A stretch of DNA of 64,000 bases from Sphingomonas cavernae (GTDB taxonomy: Bacteria > Pseudomonadota > Alphaproteobacteria > Sphingomonadales > Sphingomonadaceae): NCBI RefSeq assembly GCF_003590775.1, contig NZ_QYUM01000002.1, forward strand, positions 744,001 to 808,000, given 5' to 3'. The notes under the pieces are model-generated. The model made no database searches. It saw only the letters and a program-made list of their open reading frames with translations, and was not told where the DNA came from. Each line of letters begins with the position of its first letter. Position 1 is the first letter of the stretch. The position numbers and the translations under genes are program-made. Positions 18,616-26,414 of the stretch are shown one piece after another.

Positions 18616-20226
18616 TCACGCGCGTCGAAGCATCCGCCCGACAAAGCTTCGGTCCGCAAGGATCTCATGCGCCGCATTATGGCCCGGCGCGCCGGTCACG
18701 CCGCCGCCGGGATGCGTGCCCGCGCCGCACATATAGAGACCCTTCACCGGCCCACGATACGAACCATGGCCAAGCACCGGTCGCGCCGTCCAGAGCTGGT
18801 CGAGCGACATATTGCCGTGCATGATATCGCCGCCGACGAGGCCGAACTTGCGCTCGAGCCCCTTGGGACTGAGAATCTGTCGGCCGAGGATCGAGGCGCG
18901 GAAGCCCGGGGCATAGTGCTCGACGGTGTCGATGATCGTGTCGGCCGCGGCATCCTCTTCCTGATCCCAGTCGCGGCCGTCGGGAAGCTCGGGCGCAAAT
19001 TGCTGGCAGAACAGGCTCGCGACATGCTGCCCCCTGGGAGCAAGGCTGTCGTCGACGGTCGATGGAATGAGCATCTCGACGATCGGCTTTTTCGACCAGC
19101 CATGCGCCTTTGCGTCGATGAACGCCTGATCCATATAGTCGAGCGTCGGCGCGATGATGATGCCCGACTGGTGATGCTCGCCGGGCTCGGGCAGGCAGGT
19201 GAAGCGCGGCAGTTCGGAGAGCGCGACATTCATTCGGAAGGTACCAGAACCCGCCTTGAACGCCTTGATCCGCTTCAGGAATTCTGGCCCGACATCGACC
19301 GCGTCCATCATCCGTTCGTAGAGCAGCTTGGGCCCGACATTAGCCGCGACGATATCGGCCATCACCTCCTCACCGCTTTCGAGCCGTACCCCCACCGCCC
19401 TCTCACCGTTGACGAGCACGCGATAGACGGGCGCTTCCAGACTGATCTCGACGCCGGCGTCACGGCACACCTTTGCCATCGCCTGCGTGATCGCGCCCAT
19501 GCCGCCGACCGCATGGCCCCATGCGCCCTTCTTGCCGTTCACTTCGCCGAAGACGTGGTGCAAGAGCACGTAGGCCGAGCCCGGGGTATCGGGACTGGCA
19601 TAGTTGCCGACCACCGCGTCGAAGCCGAAGGCCGCCTTGACCGCCTCACTCTCGAACCAGCTATCGAGGAAGGTGCGCGCCGACTTCACGAACAGGTCGA
19701 GCACGTCGCGCTGCTGCTCGATCGGCATCTTCGCAAGCCGCCGCCCCTGCCGCGCACCGTCGATAAGCGTCTTCAGGCCGTCGCCGACATTGGGCGGCGC
19801 CTTGAGCGCGAGGTCGCGCAACACCTCGGCGACATTTTCGAGCGCGTCATAATAAGCGGGGAGCGCCTTCGCGTCGTGCTCGGAAAAACGCCGGAACTCG
19901 GCCTGTGTCCGCTCGAGACCGCCGCCGAGCTTCAAATACCCGCCGTCCTCCTGCGGCAGGAAGTTCGAGATCGGGCGCTCGATCACGCGGTAGCCGTGAT
20001 CGACGAGCTTCATGTCGCGGATCACCTTGGGCTGGAGCAGGCTGACGGTGTAGCTCGCGACCGAGTTGCGGAAGCCCGGATGGAATTCCTCGGTAACCGC
20101 GGCGCCACCCACGGTGTCGCGGCGCTCGACGATGCGGACCTTGAGCCCGGCCTTTGCCAGGTAGAAGGCGCAGACAAGGCCGTTATGCCCTGCCCCGATG
20201 ATGACGGCGTCGTATTTCTTGTTCAA
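18616..20226 (-). CDS. Phytoene-desaturase-like FAD oxidoreductase (PYROXD2-like)
   Basis: 536-residue flavoprotein. The dinucleotide-binding fold is at the extreme N-terminus (YDAVIIGAGHNGLVCAFYLAKAG, then the acidic ERRD cap). The FAD-closing motif is at the C-terminus (GLYMCGAGTHPGGGVTGAPGHNAA). This belongs to the CrtI/PYROXD2 superfamily; the carotenoid gene context is absent, so carotenoid desaturation is unlikely. The start is a TTG at 20226 with GGAGAG six bases upstream. It lies downstream of the Rieske oxygenase on the same strand with a REP hairpin pair between, so it may be in the same regulon. Substrate unknown; oxidation of a C-C or C-N bond is all that can be said. Confidence 0.88.
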   Translation of the reverse strand: MNKKYDAVIIGAGHNGLVCAFYLAKAGLKVRIVERRDTVGGAAVTEEFHPGFRNSVASYTVSLLQPKVIRDMKLVDHGYRVIERPISNFLPQEDGGYLKLGGGLERTQAEFRRFSEHDAKALPAYYDALENVAEVLRDLALKAPPNVGDGLKTLIDGARQGRRLAKMPIEQQRDVLDLFVKSARTFLDSWFESEAVKAAFGFDAVVGNYASPDTPGSAYVLLHHVFGEVNGKKGAWGHAVGGMGAITQAMAKVCRDAGVEISLEAPVYRVLVNGERAVGVRLESGEEVMADIVAANVGPKLLYERMMDAVDVGPEFLKRIKAFKAGSGTFRMNVALSELPRFTCLPEPGEHHQSGIIIAPTLDYMDQAFIDAKAHGWSKKPIVEMLIPSTVDDSLAPRGQHVASLFCQQFAPELPDGRDWDQEEDAAADTIIDTVEHYAPGFRASILGRQILSPKGLERKFGLVGGDIMHGNMSLDQLWTARPVLGHGSYRGPVKGLYMCGAGTHPGGGVTGAPGHNAAHEILADRSFVGRMLRRA

Positions 20227-20238
20227 CTCAGTCTCTCC

Positions 20239-20304
20239 GTTCGTCCCGAGCGAAGTCGAGGGACGTTTGGCGCTGGACGTGTCTCGACTTCGCTCGACAC
20301 GAAC
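20239..20304. repeat. REPIN: inverted pair of hairpins (CGAGCGAAGTCGAG family)
   Basis: Arms 20239-20265 and 20278-20304 are inverted copies. Each arm is also a hairpin, and where the arms differ (CCC...GGG versus GTC...GAC) the changes are compensated within the arm, showing selection for the stem. It lies between two co-directional genes and may act as a processing or termination element. Confidence 0.8.
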
Positions 20305-20308
20305 GGCT

Positions 20309-21499
20309 TCAGTTGACCAGCGTCGCGGCCGGCTTGTTACTCCACCCCGGCGCCGGCGCCCTGTGCAGCCTTGCTTCGGGGATCAGCTCGCGTGTCTTGC
20401 GGCAGAAGGCGCGCAGGCACACCTCGCTCTCACCGAGTGGCCCGACGGTATAGCTCTGCGACATCATGCCTTGCTGCACGCGCGTGATGAGTTCGGTGTC
20501 TTCGGTGTTGACCTGACGGTTGATCCGCCAGTTGAGGTAGCGTGCGGCCTTCATCTCGCGGCGCTCATCGGGCAGCGCGTAACTGATCTCGCGGATCATC
20601 GTCTCGGTGGGCGAGACGGGGATGAACTGCATGAAATCGACCTGATCGGGATAGATGTCGAAGGCGACATTGGGCCACAGCTTGAAATAGAGCCACAGCC
20701 GCTGGTGATCCTCGGGCAGGTGGTCCACGCGCGGCAGGATCTTCTGGTACATGCGCTCGGAAAGATTGGCGGAGGGACGTTCCACGAGCGCCCCCCACAT
20801 ACGGTCGACATGCTCCTCGGCCTCGATGCCGTAACCGCGGCCGAACAGCCGTGTGAGCCCCGGATGCGCGACGGGAATGTGCAACCCGTCCGAATAATTG
20901 TCGGCGACATTTTTCCAGTTGACCTTGCGCGGACGCATCGTGACGCGGCCCAGCGCTTGCACCTCGTCAAACCTATAGGGTGCGACGCGATCCTCATAGG
21001 GCGCCATCATGCTCGCGACCGATGGACCGCCGCCTTCGAGCCGAACGAAGATGAAGCCCTGCCAGATCTCGAGCTCGACGGGGGCGAGGCCATTATCCTC
21101 CATCACCAGCGTCGGATATTCGCTTTTGCCCGGCACGCCGGTCAGCCGTCCATCAAGAGCGTATGTCCAGGCGTGATAGGGACAGATCAGCTTCTTCGCG
21201 CAGCCTGACGAACCGTCGACCAACCTTGACGCGCGGTGGCGGCAGACATTGGTGAAGGCCCGCATCCGGGCGTCCTCGCCGCGGATGACGAGGATGCTTT
21301 CCCCCAGGAATTCGAGCGTATGCCAGTCGCCGGCATTCGGCACATCGTTGACGTGGCAGACGACCTGCCAGCTCGGCCGCATCATCCGAGCCATCTCGAC
21401 CTCGAAATATTCGGGATCGTGATAGACCCATGCCGGCAGGCTCCAGCCCTCGTCGGGATCGGTATTGGGCCGCGGATCGGCGAATGCGGGACGGGTCAT
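20309..21499 (-). CDS. Rieske-type ring-hydroxylating/demethylating oxygenase, alpha subunit
   Basis: 396-residue non-haem iron oxygenase subunit. The Rieske 2Fe-2S site is complete (CRHRASRL, then CPYHAWTY: Cys-X-His and Cys-X2-His near residues 86-110). The catalytic mononuclear iron ligands are seen in the C-terminal half in DNYSDGLHIPVAHPG (two His, with a later Asp). The ATG at 21499 has AAGGAG upstream, and that Shine-Dalgarno abuts the 26-bp palindrome. A separate reductase partner is not encoded nearby. Members of this family hydroxylate aromatics or demethylate quaternary amines. The divergent BetI-like regulator tilts the guess towards an N-methylated amine or betaine, but this is inference. 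Confidence 0.9.
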   Translation of the reverse strand: MTRPAFADPRPNTDPDEGWSLPAWVYHDPEYFEVEMARMMRPSWQVVCHVNDVPNAGDWHTLEFLGESILVIRGEDARMRAFTNVCRHRASRLVDGSSGCAKKLICPYHAWTYALDGRLTGVPGKSEYPTLVMEDNGLAPVELEIWQGFIFVRLEGGGPSVASMMAPYEDRVAPYRFDEVQALGRVTMRPRKVNWKNVADNYSDGLHIPVAHPGLTRLFGRGYGIEAEEHVDRMWGALVERPSANLSERMYQKILPRVDHLPEDHQRLWLYFKLWPNVAFDIYPDQVDFMQFIPVSPTETMIREISYALPDERREMKAARYLNWRINRQVNTEDTELITRVQQGMMSQSYTVGPLGESEVCLRAFCRKTRELIPEARLHRAPAPGWSNKPAATLVN

Positions 21500-21506
21500 G
21501 AGCGCT

Positions 21507-21532
21507 CCTTGTTATACGATCGTATAACAAGG
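21507..21532. promoter_or_regulatory. Perfect 26-bp palindromic operator between Rieske oxygenase and TetR genes
   Basis: CCTTGTTATACGA followed exactly by its reverse complement. It fills the gap between two divergent start codons (21499 and 21542). It contains TATAAC-like -10 sequences in both directions and overlaps both ribosome-binding sites. This is the classic place for a TetR-family dimer to repress its own gene and its target. Confidence 0.85.
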
Positions 21533-21541
21533 TGACGGGCC

Positions 21542-22186
21542 ATGCAACTGCTGTTATGTGTCGATCAAATGCTCAACCAGACCCGCGCCAGCTTTACCCG
21601 CGAGCCCGCCGATATGCGCCGTCAGGCGCTGATCGAGGCAGCCGCCGCGTGCCTTGCCGAAAGGGGCGTTGCGGGGACGTCGGTGCGGACGATCTGCGCA
21701 CGTGCGGGCGTCTCGCCCGGGCTGCTGCGCCACTATTTCGCGGGGGTCGATGCGCTGATTGCCGAAACCTATCGCGAGGTGACACGGCATGTTTCGGAGA
21801 CCTTCGAAGCCGCCGTCGCCGCTGCGGGGGAGAGCCCGCGCGCGCGGCTGATCGCCTATGTCACTGCCAGCTTTCGTCCGCCCATCACCGATCCGTCGCT
21901 GCTCGCGACCTGGCTGGCCTTTTGGAGCCTGGTCAAGACCGACGCCGATATCGCCCTGATCCACGGCGAGACGTATCGCGCCTATCGCGACGATCTCGAG
22001 GCGTTGCTCGCTGCGTGCGGCATGCCACAGGCCAGCGCAGGCCCCGTGGCGATCGCGCTCACCGCGCTCGTCGACGGGCTCTGGCTGGAACTTTCGCTAG
22101 ATCCGACGACCTTCACGCCCGATCAGGCGAGCGCGATGGCGGTGCGCTGGCTCGATACGCTGCTCGAACGCCCCGCCTTCGGCTGA
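21542..22186 (+). CDS. TetR-family transcriptional repressor, BetI-like
   Basis: 214-residue repressor. The N-terminal helix-turn-helix is clear (RRQALIEAAAACLAERGVAGTSVRTICARAGVSPGLLRHYFAGVDALIAETY, about residues 25-77). The C-terminal ligand/dimer domain resembles the BetI-type TetR_C family (SLLATWLAFWSLVKTD...ALVDGLWLELSLDP). The start at 21542 has AAGGTG upstream; a second ATG at codon 10 is possible. It diverges from the Rieske oxygenase across a perfect palindrome, so auto-repression and repression of the oxygenase are very likely. BetI itself senses choline; whether this protein does is unknown, since the effector pocket cannot be read by eye. Confidence 0.88.
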   Translation: MQLLLCVDQMLNQTRASFTREPADMRRQALIEAAAACLAERGVAGTSVRTICARAGVSPGLLRHYFAGVDALIAETYREVTRHVSETFEAAVAAAGESPRARLIAYVTASFRPPITDPSLLATWLAFWSLVKTDADIALIHGETYRAYRDDLEALLAACGMPQASAGPVAIALTALVDGLWLELSLDPTTFTPDQASAMAVRWLDTLLERPAFG

Positions 22187-22192
22187 TCCGCC

Positions 22193-23593
22193 CTATTTGC
22201 TCGCCAGGTCGGTGAGCACCGAGTGCCATTGGCCGAGCGCGTCACCGATCGTGTCGACGGGTACGCGCTCGTTGAGGCCGTGCGCGAAACCATCTTCTGC
22301 GCGCATGAACAGGCTGGCGACGCCATAGCTGGGCACGCCCTGCGCGCGGAAATGCAGGCTGTCGGTCGCACCCGCGGACATGCTTGGTGTCACCGCGATA
22401 CCCGGATAGCGCGCGCGCACCGCCTTGGTGACCGCGTTCATCACGTCGGGGCGCAGCGGCGAAGCGTCGCTTGCGGTCGGATCGTCGAGCACGGTGATCT
22501 TCGCGCTGCTGTCGGCCATCACCTTGGTCAGCTCGGTCTTGATCGCGTCGATCGAGGTGCCGGGGAAGATGCGGCAGTTGACGTTGGCGGTCGCGCGCTG
22601 GGGCAGCGCGTTCTGTGCATGGCCGCCGCTCACCATCGTCGCGACGCAGGTGGTGCGGATCTGGCCGACATATTCGGATTTGGAGGCGATGATCTCGGCC
22701 GCCGCGCTGTCGCCGGGATTGGCGGCATAGCGCGCCATCGCGGCACCCAGCTCGCCACCGACCTGCTTGCTCGCGGCGGTCAGCGAGGCCTTGGTCAGCT
22801 CGTTCGCCTGATTGGGGAACTTGTAGGCGCCGAGCCGGTCGAGCGCCTTTGCGAGCCGGTAGATCGGATTGGTCGGCGTCGGCGCGCTCGAATGGCCGCC
22901 CGCATCGGTGATCGCGACCTCGAAATCGGCATAGGATTTCTCGCCCGCCTGAAGCCCGTAGAATAGCGGCTTGCCTGCCTCGTTCAAAAGCCCGCCGCCG
23001 CCATCGCCGTTGAGCGCCATCTCGGCGCCCTTGAACTTCTGCGCCAGCGCACGCGTCGTCGTCATCGAGGTTTCCTCGTCGCCCGACAAGGCCAGCACGA
23101 TGTCGCGCTTGGGGCTAAAACCCTCCTTCTTCAGCCGCGCCATCGTCGCGACCATCATCGTCACGTCGTACTTGTTGTCCTCGGCGCCGCGCCCAAAGAC
23201 ATAGCCCCCCTCCTCGACCGCGGTGAACGGATCACGCGTCCAGTCGGCCGCCTTGGCCTCGACCACGTCCATATGGCCCAGCAGCACGATCGGCTTTTCG
23301 CGCGTCGTACCTTTAAGCGTCGCGATCAGCGTCGCGGTCTCGCCCATCGGCGTCATCTCGATGTCGCTGTCGGCATAGCCCGCTGCCTTCAGCACGGAGG
23401 CGAGATAGGCGGCATAGGCAGGCACCTGGCCCTGACCCTCGACGGTGCGGAAACCGACCGATTTCTTCAGGATTTCCTTGGCTTCGGCCGCCTGCGCGGC
23501 ATTGGCCGGCTTCGCGCTGGCCGTCTGGCCCGTGGCGGCTGCAAGGGCGAGCCCCAGAACTAACGCGGTGCCCGTCCGATACGCCTTGGTCAT
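22193..23593 (-). CDS. Secreted M20 family zinc peptidase
   Basis: 466-residue exopeptidase with a signal peptide (MTKAYRTGTALVLGLALAA, cleavage near TASA). The two-zinc site residues are visible: GHMDVV (His, Asp), GRGAEDNK (bridging Asp), SGDEETS (general base and ligand Glu), then the lid/dimer domain and a late HG motif (DGFAHGLNERV). I placed the start at 23593 because GGAGGCAGGA precedes it; a second ATG lies four codons upstream. It probably trims peptides in the periplasm. Convergent with the TetR gene (stops 6 bp apart), so no operon partner is evident. Confidence 0.88.
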   Translation of the reverse strand: MTKAYRTGTALVLGLALAAATGQTASAKPANAAQAAEAKEILKKSVGFRTVEGQGQVPAYAAYLASVLKAAGYADSDIEMTPMGETATLIATLKGTTREKPIVLLGHMDVVEAKAADWTRDPFTAVEEGGYVFGRGAEDNKYDVTMMVATMARLKKEGFSPKRDIVLALSGDEETSMTTTRALAQKFKGAEMALNGDGGGGLLNEAGKPLFYGLQAGEKSYADFEVAITDAGGHSSAPTPTNPIYRLAKALDRLGAYKFPNQANELTKASLTAASKQVGGELGAAMARYAANPGDSAAAEIIASKSEYVGQIRTTCVATMVSGGHAQNALPQRATANVNCRIFPGTSIDAIKTELTKVMADSSAKITVLDDPTASDASPLRPDVMNAVTKAVRARYPGIAVTPSMSAGATDSLHFRAQGVPSYGVASLFMRAEDGFAHGLNERVPVDTIGDALGQWHSVLTDLASK

Positions 23594-23665
23594 TCCTGCC
23601 TCCATGTCATTGAGCGAACCTTGTGTTCGCGAACCGAGGTTCTGACAAGGGGGTCGGTCCGGGCG

Positions 23666-23881
23666 TCAGTTGCCAGGGTCGGACACAGCGCCGTACAGTT
23701 CAACACCGCGCTGCGCCACGCACCATTGGCGCAACAGGTGGATCGTATAGTCGAGATGCGCGCCATACTGGTGTGCACCGATCGCATCAAGGCAATCGAG
23801 CGCGCGCGCCATCGCGACGAGCGCTTCGGAGGCGAGACCGAGATGGCTCGGCGCGCTTGAGGCGGGCAATGCGTGATCCAT
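23666..23881 (-). CDS. Small hypothetical protein (71 aa)
   Basis: Short frame with a proper ATG and GAGG six to seven bases upstream. The product is helical, with regular leucine spacing and no signal peptide (SEALVAMARALDCLDAIGAHQYGAHLDYTIHLLRQWC). No family is recognised. It stands alone, 72 bp from the M20 gene start and on the same strand, so it is transcribed towards that gene. Codon use looks like the neighbours'. It may be a real sphingomonad small protein, but similarity searching would be needed to be certain. Confidence 0.5.
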   Translation of the reverse strand: MDHALPASSAPSHLGLASEALVAMARALDCLDAIGAHQYGAHLDYTIHLLRQWCVAQRGVELYGAVSDPGN

Positions 23882-24390
23882 CTCAATCCTCGTTTTCGGT
23901 GTTTATCCTTACCGCATCGCCCGCGCGACCATTGGGAATGGCGTGCAGGACGATCCCGCCTGTGCGCCCGACGGATTGGGTCACCGGGGCCGTCTGGCAC
24001 GCATAATGTCGGAAACAGGCCGCTGCCGTTGTTTCACCACACCGATCCTTTCGCGACGCATCACCGAAACAGCCCCGGTGCCGTCTTTGCGACCCGGCTG
24101 GACCCCAGCCGCCGCAGCGGCTGTCGGGTCTGCGAATAGTCGATCGATTTCTACAAAAGAACTTCAATATGGCCTTTTGACAATTGTTGACGCTCTTGCT
24201 CTCGACTTGCGCCAAATCGCATCGTCACTGCGTTCATGACTCCGCTATATCCGCGGACTTCATGTCAGCGACACCTTATGTTACAACTATTTACGTTGTG
24301 GCCACGGCGTCGCCTCCCGCCGCGATGATGTCCGTGCTAGGCGTTGGCAGGTATGTTGCCGTCTGGCCTCGAAAAAAGCGATTGAACAGC
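23882..24390. other. Gene-poor region upstream of the response regulator
   Basis: 509 bp without a supportable gene. It is less G+C rich than the flanks between about 24130 and 24300, where the promoter of the response-regulator operon probably lies. A 110-codon frame on the minus strand ends one base before the 71-residue gene but has poor composition; I do not accept it. Confidence 0.4.
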
Positions 24391-25107
24391 ATGCGGATAG
24401 CGATCGTAGAAGATGACGCGGACTATCGCGAATATGCGAAGTCTCTGCTGCGAGGCGCGGGCTATATCGTGCACGGCTTCGAGAGAGCGGCCGCTTTCAT
24501 GAAACAATTCCGGCAAGACACTTTCGATCTCGTGCTGATCGACTGGAACATGCCCGACGTATCGGGCTTCGAATTGGTAAAATGGATTCGGGGCGAGTGC
24601 GGATCGCGCGTGCCGATCGTCATGGTGACGTCGCGGACCGAGGTCGACGACATCGTCGCCGGCCTGCAGGCGGGAGCCGACGATTATATCACCAAGCCCG
24701 TAGAGGGCGCTGTCCTGCTCGCACGGTTGAGCGCGTTGGGTCGGCGTAGCTATCCCTCGGATCCACCGGGCCCGGTCCAGTCCTTCGGCGAATTTGACTT
24801 CAACCTCCCCGCCGAGGAGTTGCGGATCGCGGGTGAAGCCGTGGCGCTGACCTCCAAGGAGTTCAACCTCGCGCTGACGCTGTTCAGCAACCTTTCGCGC
24901 CCCTTGTCGCGCAACTATCTGCTTGAGGCGGTCTGGGGCCGCAATCCTGACCTGCCGACGCGTACGCTCGATTCGCATATCTCCAAGATCCGCACCAAGC
25001 TCGGGCTCCGGCCCGATCGCGGATTTCGACTGACGCCGATCTACAGCTATGGTTATCGCCTTGAAGCCATGATCGATGCGCCTCCCGTTATCAGCGAGGC
25101 GCAATGA
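24391..25107 (+). CDS. OmpR-family response regulator
   Basis: 238-residue two-component regulator. The receiver domain is complete: acidic pair DD at 8-9, phospho-acceptor Asp51 (LVLIDWNMPD), Thr80 and Lys102 (TKPVE). The C-terminal winged helix (about 130-230) has the recognition segment TRTLDSHISKIRTKLGL. The ATG at 24391 is the natural start of the receiver (MRIAIVEDD); the longer frame has no coding character. Its stop overlaps the start of the LysM-FecR gene (ATGA), so the two are translationally coupled, and it is the first gene of a three-gene signalling operon with the CHASE2 kinase. The presumed partner kinase is interrupted, so its phosphate source in this strain is uncertain. Confidence 0.92.
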   Translation: MRIAIVEDDADYREYAKSLLRGAGYIVHGFERAAAFMKQFRQDTFDLVLIDWNMPDVSGFELVKWIRGECGSRVPIVMVTSRTEVDDIVAGLQAGADDYITKPVEGAVLLARLSALGRRSYPSDPPGPVQSFGEFDFNLPAEELRIAGEAVALTSKEFNLALTLFSNLSRPLSRNYLLEAVWGRNPDLPTRTLDSHISKIRTKLGLRPDRGFRLTPIYSYGYRLEAMIDAPPVISEAQ

Positions 25108-26414
25108 GCGTTGCGCTGGCGCTCTTTGCCGCGCTGGCCGCCGCGCAGCCTGCGCACGCTCCTGAACACCGCGCGATCGTCGAGTATCGCATCAAGCCTG
25201 GCGATACGCTGTTCGAGCTGGGCGCGCGTTATTTCATCCGCCCGGAGGACTATCGGATCGTCCAGCGCATGAACCGCGTGTCCGATCCCCGTCGGCTGCC
25301 GATCGGTCGGATCCTGCGCATCCCGCGCCGGATCCTGCGGAGCGAGCCTGTCGACGGCAATGTCGTCGCATTCAGGGGCAATGTCGTGATCGCCGAAGGT
25401 GGTGCGCAGCGGCCCGCCGCGATGCGCGCTCAGGTTCGCGAGGGCATGGCGGTGGAAACCGGCGCAAAATCCTTCGTGACGGTGGAGCTGCCCGACGCGT
25501 CGCGCTTCAGCCTGCCCTCCAACAGTCGCGTCGGTATCGCGCATCTGCGCCGCACGTTGCTGACGGGCGAGGTCGAGCGCCGCTTTCGTGTCGAAAAGGG
25601 GCGAAGCGACTGGGACGTGACACCCGGCAAATCAGACCCCTTCTCGGTCGAAACGCCCGTTGCCACCACGGCGGTGCGCGGCACTGGTTTCCGCGTGACC
25701 TATTCGCCCGATAGCGACGCGATGACAGTGGGCGTACTCGAGGGACGCGTTGCGGTGACGGGGCCGGACGCCGTCACCGAGACCGCGCTTGCGGCGGGAA
25801 CGGGCGCTGCGTTGCGGCCCAATGCGCAGATCGTTGCGGGAGCGCTGCTCCCCGCACCTGCGCTGGAACGCCCGGGTGCCGCGCAAAAGGGCGAACAACT
25901 GGCGTTTGCCGCGCGTGCCGTATCGGGCGCGTCAGGCTATGGTTTCGAGATCGCGAGCGATGCCGGCTTCATCGACCGGATTGCCGAGACGAAGGCCGAT
26001 ACACCTGAAGCGCGCTTCGACGGACTCCCCGGCGGCACCTATTTCGTAAAGGCCACCGCCTTCGACGCCAATGGTGTGGAGGGCATGGCCAATATCTATG
26101 GCTTCGAGCGGCAGTTGAACACACTCGACCTCGACACGCCACAGGCTGACAAGGCCGGCGGACGCAAGGACTATCTGTTCCGCTGGCGCGGATCCGGCGG
26201 CGGGACGGTCGAATATCGTTTCGTGCTTTCGCGCGACGAGGCTGGTCAGGATCGGCTCGTCGACGAGGCGGGCCTGACGCGGACCAATATCAGCATCAGT
26301 GATCTTCCATCCGGTGTCTGGTATTGGCGCGTCTGGTCGATCCGCTATGAAAATGGCCGCCATTCGGAGACGGTTTCGTCCCCCCAGAAGCTGCAAATCG
26401 GTGACCCGCAATAA
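25104..26414 (+). CDS. Secreted LysM-FecR domain protein
   Basis: 436-residue exported protein. A signal peptide (MSVALALFAALAAAQPAHA) leads into a LysM peptidoglycan-binding module (about 28-75, YRIKPGDTLFELGARYF) and a FecR domain (about 95-210; VRGTGFRVTY, GVLEGRVAV). Two fibronectin-like segments follow (FEIASD...GTYFVKATAFD; YRFVLSRDE...GVWYWRVW). FecR domains transmit envelope signals, and LysM would tether it to the wall. It overlaps the response-regulator gene by four bases and the CHASE2 gene by 14 bases. I infer an envelope-stress or cell-wall input for the kinase, since CHASE2 is also extracytoplasmic and the three genes travel together. Confidence 0.88.
   Translation: MSVALALFAALAAAQPAHAPEHRAIVEYRIKPGDTLFELGARYFIRPEDYRIVQRMNRVSDPRRLPIGRILRIPRRILRSEPVDGNVVAFRGNVVIAEGGAQRPAAMRAQVREGMAVETGAKSFVTVELPDASRFSLPSNSRVGIAHLRRTLLTGEVERRFRVEKGRSDWDVTPGKSDPFSVETPVATTAVRGTGFRVTYSPDSDAMTVGVLEGRVAVTGPDAVTETALAAGTGAALRPNAQIVAGALLPAPALERPGAAQKGEQLAFAARAVSGASGYGFEIASDAGFIDRIAETKADTPEARFDGLPGGTYFVKATAFDANGVEGMANIYGFERQLNTLDLDTPQADKAGGRKDYLFRWRGSGGGTVEYRFVLSRDEAGQDRLVDEAGLTRTNISISDLPSGVWYWRVWSIRYENGRHSETVSSPQKLQIGDPQ

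Noticed and set aside
23883-24215. 110-codon minus-strand frame ending one base before the 71-residue gene
   Set aside because: Tempting as a coupled operon partner, but composition is irregular, cysteine- and arginine-rich, with no recognisable motif and no ribosome site.
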